A stretch of DNA of 64,000 nt from Candidatus Paracaedibacteraceae bacterium (GCA_019459505.1 JAIBEV010000132.1:1-64000), one strand, 5' to 3'; counted from the first letter of the stretch, positions 29,201 through 37,645 are shown. The notes: a model not told the origin generated them from the letters alone. Program-made: numbers and translations.

Positions 29201-29775
29201 TTATTTTTCTAATTGATGGACGACCGACGTTACCACGCCCCAGATTCGAAAATCCATGGATTGAGTGATTGTTAGGGGGGAGTATCGGGGATTGGCTGGC
29301 ATTAAAATAACTTCATCATTTTTTAAGAATAGCTGCTTAACTGTAATCTCACCATTCACGGCGGCAATAATAATATGGCCATCTTTTGGATTGATTATTC
29401 GATTGACGACTAAAATATCTTCATTATGAATTCCGGCATCAATCATGGAATCTCCTGTCACGCGCACCATAAAAGAGGAATCGGGCGATGGGATTAAATG
29501 CTCATTTAAATTTAAATAGTCTTGATGTTCGTCGGCCACATCAGGCGAGCCCGCTGCGACTTTACTGGAGAAAAAAGGAAGGTGGAGAGAGTGCTCTTTA
29601 GGCGGGAAAATTGATTTAATATTCTCTCCAAACTTGGTGACAGTTGCTAAGTGACTCAAATACTGATCCAGAGCAGGTGCGAGAAATTGAGGAATTCTCC
29701 GCACCACCGTTTTTTCACCAAATAAACCTGAGTTTTTTTGTGCCCAGCACCGGCCGTAAATCCACCTCTTGACAT
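29201..29775 (-). CDS. umuD: UmuD-like S24 peptidase (LexA/UmuD family), probable 5' frameshift
   Basis: The C-terminal frame (29201-29707) has the full S24 self-cleaving fold: cleavage site VAAGSPD, catalytic Ser in RVTGDSMIDAGI and catalytic Lys in GEITVKQLF. The frame as it stands would begin at GTG 29707. However, an ATG at 29775 with GGAG upstream encodes MSRGGFTAGAGHKK, the usual opening of this UmuD-like family, in another frame. Joining them across the A7 run (T7 at 29733-29739 on the plus strand) needs one extra A and gives ...NSGLFGEKTVVRRIPQ, again the family pattern. So the gene is probably 29201-29775 with a one-base deletion or slippage site. UmuD normally acts with UmuC in translesion synthesis; no umuC is adjacent. 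A palindrome TGTA-N9-TACA at 29800-29816 may be an operator. Confidence 0.8.
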
Positions 29776-29941
29776 TTCATCTCCATGGTTTATGATTATT
29801 GTACATTTATCATACAGCAGTTCTTTCACTGAGGCTACTTTAAACTTTTTAGCCTTATTAATAAAGGATAATACAACTCCTCAGAAAGCATGTCGCATGA
29901 AAAATGAAACCTCTAGATTTAATAATAAAGGAGTAAGAACT

Positions 29942-30169
29942 ATGAGATTAGAAGATAAAAATAAATGGAATTTTAGAACTGCTAAAGCTAAAGAGATAGA
30001 AAATAAGAGTAACATATTTTTTAATAATATAGACTTATTTCTGATGCTCTTAGCAATTCTATCGTTACTAATTTTCCCTCTTATGCTTTCTCAATTTCCT
30101 CAAGATTTAGAATTTATGGATCTTTTTGATCAGATGGAAATGCTTTTATGGAATAGCAAAATTCCTTGA
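29942..30169 (+). CDS. Small single-pass membrane protein, unknown
   Basis: The start is ATG 29942 with AAAGGAG 8 bases upstream; the longer open frame from 29738 overlaps the umuD-like 5' end in antisense and is not supported. The 75-residue product has a basic N-terminal part (RLEDKNKWNFRTAKAKEIE), one strong hydrophobic segment (LFLMLLAILSLLIFPLML) and an acidic tail. No family is recognised. The clean ribosome site makes expression plausible. Confidence 0.5.
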   Translation: MRLEDKNKWNFRTAKAKEIENKSNIFFNNIDLFLMLLAILSLLIFPLMLSQFPQDLEFMDLFDQMEMLLWNSKIP

Positions 30170-30502
30170 GAATGGAGCCTACTTATGAAAGAGGAAATCA
30201 TCCATTTTATCAATTACTGTTACTTGCTTGCACGGCTATTTAAGTTACCTTCTTGATATCTGTAATCCTCAAGAAGGTAACTTATAGCATCCTTTTAGGA
30301 TCATATTTTCACATTACTCTCTCCCTAAAGTTAGCTGCAGGCTTTTCCTTTAATCTTCTCTACCAATAAACACAAAGATACGACAGATGGCTTCTCATAC
30401 TATTCATTTACCAACGCATCGCTAAGCATCAATTTACAAGAGTAAGATTACTTCTAAAGGGACTCAGCCATAAATTTTACAGATGCTTTTTCGAGATTTC
30501 TT
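30170..30502. other. 333-base intergenic region with a strong hairpin
   Basis: Apart from the 16-pair hairpin at 30241-30284, listed separately, I see no gene or RNA. The region separates the small membrane protein (plus) from the exported kinase gene (minus), whose 3' ends face each other. Confidence 0.5.
30241..30284. terminator. 16-base-pair perfect hairpin between convergent genes
   Basis: TAAGTTACCTTCTTGA (30241-30256) is the exact inverse of 30269-30284, with a 12-base loop. It lies between two genes that converge, so a bidirectional terminator is likely, although there is no adjacent T run on either strand. Confidence 0.5.
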
Positions 30503-31561
30503 CTATTGATTTGCTCTAATTGCCAACAAGGCTATGTTAGACTGAGAAATATTAATAAATTGCAAGCCATACTCATAACTTAATTTCGTCTTAATACTTT
30601 CAATAAACTTCTGAGCCTCCTCGTTTTTAAAAACACCACCTAGTAAGTAGATGGGAAAATTAGGCAAAGTTGAGCCCTTAACAGCACGTTTTACATGGTT
30701 GGCCAGCTTACTAGAACTTTTATCAATAATTCTGAGGCAGTATTTATCATTTTGTTTATACGCAGCCTCAAAAACCAAGGGACAAATTTTAGCAATATCT
30801 GCAGGCTTCAATGTATTACTGTAAAACAGTCTAATTGCTTGACTTCCAGAGGAGAGATTAAATAAATTACAGATGCTGTTTGTTAACACAAAAGGCTTAC
30901 CTTTCTCGAATTCTTCTCTAAATGCTGCCTGTAAGGCTAATTTCCCCATATAAAACCCACTACCTTCGTCACCTAGCGCATATCCATAGCCACCGATGCG
31001 CTTCTCTCCTGTGGGAGATTTACTTAAACAAATCGACCCTGTCCCGGAAATAAGAATAGCTCCGCCTTCCTCTTCCTTAATAAGTTTCTTAGCAAGATCA
31101 ATATCTGAGCCTAAGGAAATGCGAGCATCTTGAAAACCGAAGGAAGTAAAAACTTCTCGGATAGCAGGAACTTTATCAGGGTTGCTAGTCAAACCAGCCA
31201 ATCCACATACAATGGCTGAATTGCTTTTAACTTCAGAGATTTCATATTTTTCTGTACCAATCCTTATGCCTTCCAAAAGGCGGCTGAGAGTGCTCTTTGT
31301 TTCCTCCCATCCCACAATGTTAATATTTGTTGGTCCTGCTAGCTGAACAGGGTTTATTCTATCTTCTTTTTCGATATTTAATATTTCCAATTTTGAATTG
31401 ATAACCTGCAGGGAAGTTTTAGATCCCCCTCCATCAATGCAAAATATATAATCTGCTCCACCAATAACCTCTTTTAAGGAAGGTTCTGCTGCCTTCAAGG
31501 CTATAGAGCTTACTAAGGAAGTAATCAAAGAAGCTGCTAATAATAAAGTATATTTCTTCAT
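30503..31561 (-). CDS. BadF/BadG/BcrA-type ATPase, N-acetylglucosamine kinase-like, with signal peptide
   Basis: The 352-residue product has the ASKHA sugar-kinase fold. Seen motifs are the phosphate-1 loop CIDGGGSKTSLQV (from residue 41), the connector CGLAGL, phosphate-2 ISGTGSICLS, the GlcNAc-kinase signature YALGDEGSGFYMGK and the adenosine element YLLGGVFKN. What is odd is the N-terminus: a canonical Sec signal peptide (KKYTLLLAASLITSLVSS...ALKA, cleaved near residue 24-25) that normal cytoplasmic kinases of this family lack. The start ATG 31561 is followed by Lys-Lys, so the leader is not an artefact of a wrong start. The enzyme would need ATP outside the cytoplasm. Substrate GlcNAc or a related aminosugar is an inference. 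Confidence 0.82.
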   Translation of the reverse strand: MKKYTLLLAASLITSLVSSIALKAAEPSLKEVIGGADYIFCIDGGGSKTSLQVINSKLEILNIEKEDRINPVQLAGPTNINIVGWEETKSTLSRLLEGIRIGTEKYEISEVKSNSAIVCGLAGLTSNPDKVPAIREVFTSFGFQDARISLGSDIDLAKKLIKEEEGGAILISGTGSICLSKSPTGEKRIGGYGYALGDEGSGFYMGKLALQAAFREEFEKGKPFVLTNSICNLFNLSSGSQAIRLFYSNTLKPADIAKICPLVFEAAYKQNDKYCLRIIDKSSSKLANHVKRAVKGSTLPNFPIYLLGGVFKNEEAQKFIESIKTKLSYEYGLQFINISQSNIALLAIRANQ

Positions 31562-31983
31562 ATTTTTCTCCTATAAAAAAACTGAGAATAATAACCCAAA
31601 CAGGTTATATGAATTCTACCTATCATTAATTGAGGACCAGTAATAACGGAAAACTTCGGAATTTTTTACCATGGTCTTCTTTTGATGAAGTACGGGCACA
31701 AAGGAACAAGAGAGGCTAAGTCAGCATTCAACATTCCCTTCAAAAATTCTGTTATTTTTGGGAAGGCTCAAACTTAATGACTCCCCATCCAATCAGTATA
31801 TTTCTGCATACTTCTACTTTAGGATTTGCTAAAGGTTATGCCGATAACAGCAAAGCCTATTAAGGGCATAGCAGCAGTCTGGGCGGAGCACCCTTCAAAG
31901 AATATAAAATAGTTAAGATACCTTATAGATGATATTTTTCCTAACAATCATAAAGAGTAAATTCTAGACAGAGGGGAAAATTC
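31562..31983. other. 422-base intergenic region, nothing recognised
   Basis: Between the exported kinase (minus) and the asd remnant (plus) I see only short frames with frequent stops. No match to a known gene, RNA or repeat was recognised. Confidence 0.4.
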
Positions 31984-32515
31984 ATGACCCTTAAGATTGC
32001 TGTCATCAGCGCGACAGGAAATGTAGGCCGTAAGGTTGTTTCTATGCTTATTAATAAAAATATTGTTTCCCCTGCTCATCTCAAACTTTGTGCTTCTCCT
32101 CTGCGGGTCAAGTGATGCCTATAGATAGCAATCATTTTATAATTTATAATGCTGAAGAAGAAAATTTTGAGAACTTTGACATCTGTATTTTTAATACTGA
32201 GAGCGACATTTCTGAAAGACTCATTCCCCAAGCCTTAAAAGGAGGAGCATACGCTGGTGATTCAAGTTCAAAGTATCGGTTGAACCACGATGTTCCCTTA
32301 ATCATTCCACCTGTTAATAAAGATAAAATTAGTCTTCATAAGAAATTATACGCTCACACCAATTGTCTTGCCTCTCCTATTGCAACAGTTATCCATCCTC
32401 TATATAACTTTAATCCGATCACAAGAGTTAATGCCGTAACTACCAATCGACTTCTGGCGCGGGTAAAAAAGCCTTAGATGACTGTTGGCATGAAACTAAC
32501 GCTCTAATTAAGGGA
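31984..32515 (+). pseudogene. asd: Degraded, truncated aspartate-semialdehyde dehydrogenase
   Basis: The 5' part keeps its ribosome site (GAGGGG) and ATG at 31984 and encodes the NADP-binding start MTLKIAVISATGNVGRKVV. A frameshift near 32095-32102 leads to a stop at 32113. The next frame continues with homologous sequence: SERLIPQALKGGAYAGDSSSK, VPLIIPPVN and the catalytic Cys region HTNCLASPIATV. A second frameshift near 32436-32441 is followed by TYQSTSGAGKKALDD, also an asd hallmark. Homology ends near 32500-32515, where the convergent toxin-tip gene begins, so roughly the last half is gone. Asd makes aspartate semialdehyde for lysine/DAP, threonine and methionine; an intact copy must lie elsewhere if the pathway is kept. 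Confidence 0.85.
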
Positions 32516-33124
32516 ATAGCCTACTCTAGGCAGCATTTGGACCACCGAGTCTTTTCCATTAGCTGATTTAACCCTATATTCCATTTTATCCATACCTTTA
32601 TAATGAGGATCATTAAGATTTTCTATAATTACTTCTCCAGCGTCCTTCTTAGCTGCCTCTAAGGCCATCTGATCCTGAATACTAGAAGGCTCTCTAATCC
32701 ACTTTTCCGAGCCACTGGTAGTTTGTGTACTCGTATGAGCCTCAGCATTATCATTGGTCAACACATTTAATCTTGGCCCATTATATATATCAAATCCTTC
32801 AAGCATGTTTTCTATATTCGGAGGAAGATGGTCATAACCTTCCAGTATAGGCCCTGTCAAGATCTCGGCCTGCCCAAATCCTTCTAAGATGGGTTTGGAG
32901 GGTTCGGGAATTGGTGTAGAAAGAATTTTCACTTCAGCAGGATGAATATTAATGCCTGGACAGAACCACCGCCGAGGCTCGGTCGGGATACCACATGCAT
33001 TCGTATTTGAGGCGACAAGAATCCCTCGGCCCCTTTCTGCTGTTGGCATGTAGAGATTTATATGAAATATAGTTGCTAGTAAATAAGAAAGGTATGGAAG
33101 ATAGGCTAGATTCCTGTCCTCCAC
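32504..33124 (-). CDS. Orphan polymorphic-toxin C-terminal fragment, truncated at its end
   Basis: The 206-residue frame follows the putative immunity gene by 15 bases. Its N-terminal two thirds are Pro/Gly-rich with an ILEGF/ILEGY/MLEGF repeat. The last 50 residues contain IIENLNDPHYKGMDKMEYRV and KSANGKDSVV, which resembles a C-terminal domain I recall from polymorphic toxins (usually continuing VHYVRDP...). Here the match stops after DSVV and the chain ends in unrelated residues exactly where the asd remnant collides with it. I take it as a displaced, broken toxin tip; the alternative is an unrelated secreted protein. No immunity gene follows it. Confidence 0.5.
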   Translation of the reverse strand: MEDRNLAYLPYLSYLLATIFHINLYMPTAERGRGILVASNTNACGIPTEPRRWFCPGINIHPAEVKILSTPIPEPSKPILEGFGQAEILTGPILEGYDHLPPNIENMLEGFDIYNGPRLNVLTNDNAEAHTSTQTTSGSEKWIREPSSIQDQMALEAAKKDAGEVIIENLNDPHYKGMDKMEYRVKSANGKDSVVQMLPRVGYSLN

Positions 33125-33139
33125 ACAAAGATAATATCC

Positions 33140-33562
33140 TTAGTCTTCTTCTTTTTCCCAGGTTATAGGGTTAAAGCCAAATCGAAAAGATCCGATCTCT
33201 CTAGCCATTTGAAGAGATCGTGGTCCTACATATTTTTCTATATCCTTAGTGGACTCTAATTTATCTAATAGAGGTTCAATAAAACTGACTTCTGCAACAC
33301 ATCGTGTTTCAAAATCTTCATGATTTGCCAATTCCTCTATAAGCTCAAAGGCTTTCTTTATTTCAGCTTTATTCTTACCACTGTCGTCAGAGATTAAGCT
33401 GATAACATAATCAAAAAATACATCTTCATATATTCCATGAGCACCATACTCCCTTTGCAGTCCACTTGAAATAGTTTCTTGATACCTTTTATCCTGAAGC
33501 AACTCAGGAAAAGTAGCAAAAAGCTTCTCATTGCAATACTTAGAAAAATCGAATTTACTCAC
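33140..33562 (-). CDS. Putative immunity protein of the orphan toxin cassette
   Basis: The 140-residue acidic cytoplasmic protein starts 1 base after the stop of the toxin cassette at 33564, the classic toxin-immunity order. It is helical, with segments FDYVISLISDD, AFELIEELANHEDFETRCV and YVGPRSLQMAREIGSF. The pattern of a middle 'helix-NHEDFETR-helix' block and a terminal YVGP...SL block recalls DUF7674-like small proteins, but I hold that lightly. The immunity role is inferred from position and size. Confidence 0.55.
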   Translation of the reverse strand: MSKFDFSKYCNEKLFATFPELLQDKRYQETISSGLQREYGAHGIYEDVFFDYVISLISDDSGKNKAEIKKAFELIEELANHEDFETRCVAEVSFIEPLLDKLESTKDIEKYVGPRSLQMAREIGSFRFGFNPITWEKEED

Positions 33563-33563
33563 T

Positions 33564-36023
33564 TTATTTTCCTCCGGCCATTTTTATAGCTTCCCTTAAA
33601 TTTTTCATTACAGCTTCAGCTGCTGCTCGATCAACTCTTGAAATATTAGAATTAGGGGCACTTAGTATATTTTTAAACCCCTGCAGTCTATCCTGGCATT
33701 TAGTAATATGCTTTAAACGTTCATTATTAATTACTTCCCTCTTTAGCATTTCAGCTGATCCGCCAGGGTATTTATCTTTTGGACGATAAAGCTCATCGGC
33801 AATTTTTTGCAATTCTTTATTTTCAAAATTTGGTCTATTAGGCACCCAATCTTTATCTTTGGCCTTATCATTATGCCACCTGTCTTTATCATTCTTTTTC
33901 CATTTATCCCCCTCATGGTCATCTGGTTCCCAATCGGGCGGAAGAGAGGAGCTTGAAGAAGTATTATTTACTTGGGGGGTAGGTTTCGCTTCTCCACTAT
34001 TGCTCGCTTGCTTAATAAAGATGTCTGAATTAGGAGTAGATATAGATCTCTCTACAGCGGTAGTATTTCCTATAAATTCAGAACCTGTTAATTTCTCTTT
34101 ACCCTTGTCCGTTCTAGGATTATATAGTCCTGGAATAGGAACATCCTCTGTCGCATATGCATGAGCATTTTGGCTCATCCAGCTCTGACCGCTTGAGGCC
34201 ATGAGGTCTTCATACCCTTGCCTTAAGTCTTGCCGGTAAGCTGCTGCTTGATCGGCTGCCGTTCGTTGGTAGTCCTTATACGCCTCAAAGATCCGGTGCG
34301 CACCATAACCAACACCTCCTGCAGCCACACCTCCGATCAGCAAGCGGGGATCTTTCGGCGCGCGGCTTATACCTCGGCTCCCTAGCCCTCCTAGGGTTGT
34401 TTCACCCACACCCACAGCAGCTGTTCGACTCGCCACGGTCCTAGCCATATTTGCTGGTAGCGTTTGTTGAGAGGCAACCATTGTCCCGGCACCCATCACT
34501 GCCATAGCTTTGAGAGACGTATTCGAGCTTTCACCCATCTCAGCCAGAACAGGATGTGTATAGCGTACTAACGTTTCTTTTGCCCGCTCTAGCACACCGG
34601 CGCGGTTGAATTCTTTTGCCTCCAGGAGTTGATAGCGTTCAATTAAATCCTTGCGGTGACTGAAAGAGTTTTCATACTGATGAATAAGACCGCGGACCTT
34701 ATCAGCCATGCCTTGTAACGCTTGACTCGTTGCCACACGCTTATCGCGACTGGCCACATCAAACAGTAAACTAGAGACATCGTCGGTCACCGTGGCTGGA
34801 CTGCCGCTCTCCCCTTGGTAACGACCTTGCTGTAACCGCTTATGCTCAGCTTTTAACTCTTTCCAGTCTTGCAGAGCTTTTTCCAACTCTGCTTCGGCTT
34901 CGACACAGGTTGCCTCGTCCTCTTCTGCTTGTTTATATTGGTCAAAAAAGTCAGCAGTGGCCGTGTCAGAGATGATCGATAATCCTGTCAAGACATGCGC
35001 ACTATTATAAGTCAGCGCATTTCGGGCAGCCAGTTGCGCCGCTTCAATATCACCACCTATGGCTTGGGCGCTCACCACAGCTGCTATTTCGCCACAATGC
35101 CGTAAGAGTTTGAGCTCCTCGTTGAGCAAGGTTTGTCGCTGTGAAGTATAAGCTTGGCTGCCGTGGCTGAGCCCTTGTTCTTTGAGCTGACTTTCAATCC
35201 GCTCTAGGGCAGCCGGCATCATCCATTCAGCTACCATTTCGGCTGAGGCGGCCCCAGCAGCACCGCCCTTAGCGGCTTTACGGACAGCTTTTCTATCCCC
35301 ACCGCTCAGTTTGGCATTGACGGCTCTTGTTGCCGCGCCTAACGCGGCATGCGAGATTTTATGCGAGAGGTAGTTATAGAGATCAATCTCCCCGACCTTT
35401 AAGTCTTGTAGGATCTCGCCCTTGCGGCCAACCCCAATTTGCTCAGCGCCAAACTGAGCCGCTGTATCCGTGACAAAGTTAACTCCCGCTTCTTTCAGCT
35501 GATCCTGCCACTTACCATAGACAATACCTTTGGCAACACCATTGGCCATATTAGTTTTTAAGCTGGTGGAAAGAGCTTTTTGGAACCGATCCACCCAGGC
35601 CGCGGATTCACTTGCCACTTTCGTGGCTGCTTGAGCTGTTGCTTGGGTTGCCGTTTGAGCGGTCGCTTGAGTGGTGGTTGCCGCTGCCTTCGAGAGGCTT
35701 TCTCCCACCATGTCGATGCCGGACAATAAAACCTGACCCAGGATCTGAGTCCCTAATCCTTTGAGAGAGTCTTTACTAAAGGTGGTTTTAGCCGCTCGAT
35801 CGACCCGTCCCCGTTGGTCCACCGTGTTAATGATCATACTGTTCATTAAGCTGGATGTGACCATGGTCAAGAGACTTCCCGCTCCCCCAGTACAAATGGT
35901 GAGAACGATTGAGGCCACAACCTTCGCGGCTGCACTCATCCCTTGATTTGCAAAGCGCCCGGAGTCATGCCGTTCATCGACATAAATGCGCACCACATCC
36001 TCGCGTTGATCGAGAAGTTTCAT
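33564..36023 (-). CDS. Orphan polymorphic-toxin cassette: DUF637-like pretoxin region plus variable C-terminal tip
   Basis: This 819-codon frame is a paralogue of the C-terminal part of the giant toxin upstream. Residues 1-270 match it closely: KLLDQREDVVRIYVDE, a hydrophobic DUF637-like segment with CTGGAG, NTVDQRGRVDRAAK, and SHAALGAATRAVNAKLSGGD. After about residue 330 it diverges into its own linker and ends in a different tip of about 110 residues, containing LQKIADELYRPKDKYPGGSA and RVDRAAAEAVMKNLREA, a block I recall from other bacterial polymorphic toxins. It is in the same reading frame as the 36054-37184 fragment, separated only by a TAA and ten codons. A start at ATG 36023 has no visible ribosome site, so the frame may be untranslated. 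Confidence 0.7.
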   Translation of the reverse strand: MKLLDQREDVVRIYVDERHDSGRFANQGMSAAAKVVASIVLTICTGGAGSLLTMVTSSLMNSMIINTVDQRGRVDRAAKTTFSKDSLKGLGTQILGQVLLSGIDMVGESLSKAAATTTQATAQTATQATAQAATKVASESAAWVDRFQKALSTSLKTNMANGVAKGIVYGKWQDQLKEAGVNFVTDTAAQFGAEQIGVGRKGEILQDLKVGEIDLYNYLSHKISHAALGAATRAVNAKLSGGDRKAVRKAAKGGAAGAASAEMVAEWMMPAALERIESQLKEQGLSHGSQAYTSQRQTLLNEELKLLRHCGEIAAVVSAQAIGGDIEAAQLAARNALTYNSAHVLTGLSIISDTATADFFDQYKQAEEDEATCVEAEAELEKALQDWKELKAEHKRLQQGRYQGESGSPATVTDDVSSLLFDVASRDKRVATSQALQGMADKVRGLIHQYENSFSHRKDLIERYQLLEAKEFNRAGVLERAKETLVRYTHPVLAEMGESSNTSLKAMAVMGAGTMVASQQTLPANMARTVASRTAAVGVGETTLGGLGSRGISRAPKDPRLLIGGVAAGGVGYGAHRIFEAYKDYQRTAADQAAAYRQDLRQGYEDLMASSGQSWMSQNAHAYATEDVPIPGLYNPRTDKGKEKLTGSEFIGNTTAVERSISTPNSDIFIKQASNSGEAKPTPQVNNTSSSSSLPPDWEPDDHEGDKWKKNDKDRWHNDKAKDKDWVPNRPNFENKELQKIADELYRPKDKYPGGSAEMLKREVINNERLKHITKCQDRLQGFKNILSAPNSNISRVDRAAAEAVMKNLREAIKMAGGK

Positions 36024-36053
36024 CCACTCATAGCCAGGCAGGTTGCCAAAGTC

Positions 36054-37184
36054 TTATTCCTGGGGGCGGCCTTTATTCTTGTCTCCATCAGCGCGAGAAT
36101 GCTTCTCCTGCACTAGTTCCACGACAATGCCGTCTGGCGTGAGGAATTCAATCCCCCCCTCTTCGTCATCATAGAAGAACTGACACGGACGGCGGGTCTC
36201 ATGATAATCAAAGGTCTGAGACTGGCATTTCCAAACGGCATCTTTGGACCGCTTCTTCGTTTCAACCGAGTCAATATCTAAAGCTGTGAGCAACTGAATG
36301 ACACCGTCTACCGCTTGCAAACGGATCTTACGGGCCCGAATCTCACTGGCGGTCAGGGAGAGCCCTTTGCCGCCTAAGAACTCAACCTCCCCTTGAAGGG
36401 CTGTCGTCTTGCACCCTTGACTTTGAGCCGTGAAGTGGGTGCTCTGAACGGTCTTGGTCCGACCAGTCCACTTCTTCTTACGGCTGATGGTTTGTTCCCG
36501 CATCCAATTCTGAACAACCGTCTCCACCAAGGTGCCCCCGGATTTCTTCGTCACCCCAGTTAAGGATTGAGTAATCGTTCCTTGATCCCAACTATCGCCG
36601 CCCGTGGCAATATAGATCGCCCCATCTTTAGCTTTCCGCTCAAAGCCTAAAGCCAGCTCTTGCTGCTGCTCGGCCGTAAGCAGCACATTAAAGTGATTAA
36701 GGGTTCCTGTCCTTTCCTTGGGAACAGCAAAGCCGCCTTGAGTTCCAGACACAGTATGTAAGAGCGTGATTGGCTCGCCGTCAAAGTCATCTTCATGGAT
36801 CAGCTCAAAGGCTCCTGTCGTCTGATTCTTGAACATAATCCACAGTTTTTGGCCGAGCTGTCGCGCCAACAGATCAAAGGCGGTGCTGCTCCTTTTCCAA
36901 ATCCCTAAGGTGGCATCCGATTGATCGGGTTGGTAGCCCATCATCTCCGTGGTATCTACATAACGATAAAGGTAGCGTTCATAAACCTCGGACAGCTCAG
37001 CAAAAGCCTGCAGCTCATCATCAGAATTGAGATAGTGGTTGGCTTCTGCGATAAAGTCGGAATACTCAGACTCAAGATTATGCGCTTGAATAGAGGTATA
37101 GGCATCCTTCCAGCTCTGACTGTCCGTCAAACCCAAGGCTGAGCGCAATTCCAAATCCACGGTTTGAGTGAGGCTTTGCAACAA
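36054..37184 (-). pseudogene. Truncated duplicate of the giant toxin's OTU-to-pretoxin region
   Basis: The 376 codons align with residues of about 1515-1885 of the giant protein. Shared blocks include STAFDLLARQLGQKLW, HEDDFDGEPITLLHT, the His motif GTLNHFNVLLT of the OTU-like domain, FLGGKGLSL and NKGRPQE. The catalytic Cys half of the protease domain is missing because the copy is cut at about 37181, where the 29-base repeats begin. At 36054 a 12-base deletion relative to the giant gene (E-W-Q-R-L-K-D-F there) turns the sequence into E-stop-D-F. Beyond the stop the same frame continues as the cassette at 36023. Confidence 0.8.
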
Positions 37185-37302
37185 TCCTGTGTCAATTTTA
37201 AATCGGTGTTAACATATAATCACCTAGAAGTTGATCAATCCTGTGTCAATTTTAAATCGGTGTTTGCTTCAATTCTGTATCAGTTTTATTTCGGCGTTGA
37301 CA
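37182..37302. repeat. Three spaced 29-base direct repeats, probably a relic IS21-like transposon end
   Basis: CAATCCTGTGTCAATTTTAA followed by ATCGGTGTT occurs identically at 37182-37210 and 37236-37264, and with six differences at 37270-37298. On the minus strand the array opens TGTCAACGCC at 37302. Multiple spaced copies of a site behind a TGT- terminus is how IS21-family ends look. The array lies exactly between two broken toxin copies: the coding match of one stops at about 37303 and of the other starts at about 37181. No transposase remains. Confidence 0.6.
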
Positions 37303-37575
37303 AAAGCGACCAGAGTCATGGCGCTCATCGACATAAATGCGCACCACATCATCGCGTTGGTCAAGAAGCTTCATCCATTCATAACCCGGAAGATGGCTGT
37401 AATCTTTGAGACGGCGCCAGGTTTCAGGCTTACCTTTATTGTGCTTGCTGTTCGAAGTCGTATGAGCCTCATTGACCAGCTCCACCACAATGCCTTCAGC
37501 AATGCTGTCTTCGGTTGAGTGGAACTGACACGGCAAGCGCTGTTCATGATAGTTGATGACGTTGGAACGGGATTT
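37303..37575 (-). pseudogene. Third fragment of the toxin gene (pretoxin junction region)
   Basis: About 90 codons match the giant protein around YHENRQQCQFFYD...KLLDQRDDVVRIYVDE. Seen here are YHEQRLPCQFHS, GIVVELVNEAH, NKGKPETWRRLKDYSHLPGY and KLLDQRDDVVRIYVDERHDSG. The copy begins after a TAG near 37575 and ends abruptly in the 29-base repeats. It still has the residues (W-R-R-L-K) that are deleted in the neighbouring copy, so it is an independent duplicate. It cannot encode a functional protein alone. Confidence 0.75.
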
Positions 37576-37620
37576 CTAAAAGGGAAGAATTGGGACTCCG
37601 AAAGATAGCTTCAGAGGAAG

Positions 37621-37645
37621 AAAAAGGAGGATTAATACCTCCTTT
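37621..37645 (-). terminator. Intrinsic terminator after the toxin-immunity pair
   Basis: AAAGGAGG (37623-37630) pairs with CCTCCTTT (37638-37645) around a 7-base loop. On the minus strand the stem is followed by T residues (complement of 37621-37625). It lies 59 bases beyond the stop of the immunity gene at 37704, closing the operon that starts at 46173. Confidence 0.7.

Noticed and set aside
29738-29941. Longer start for the small membrane protein at 30 kb
   Set aside because: This part is antisense to the restored N-terminus of the UmuD-like gene, and the ATG at 29942 has a good ribosome site.
33564-36023. Cassette as an independent full-length toxin with its own export signal
   Set aside because: It begins in the middle of a region homologous to the giant protein, has no signal peptide, and its frame continues upstream through a single stop into the truncated duplicate.
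37182-37298. Possible mini-CRISPR (three 29-base repeats)
   Set aside because: Spacings are 25 and 5 bases, far too uneven for CRISPR spacers, there are no cas genes, and the edges coincide with broken toxin copies; a transposon end fits better.
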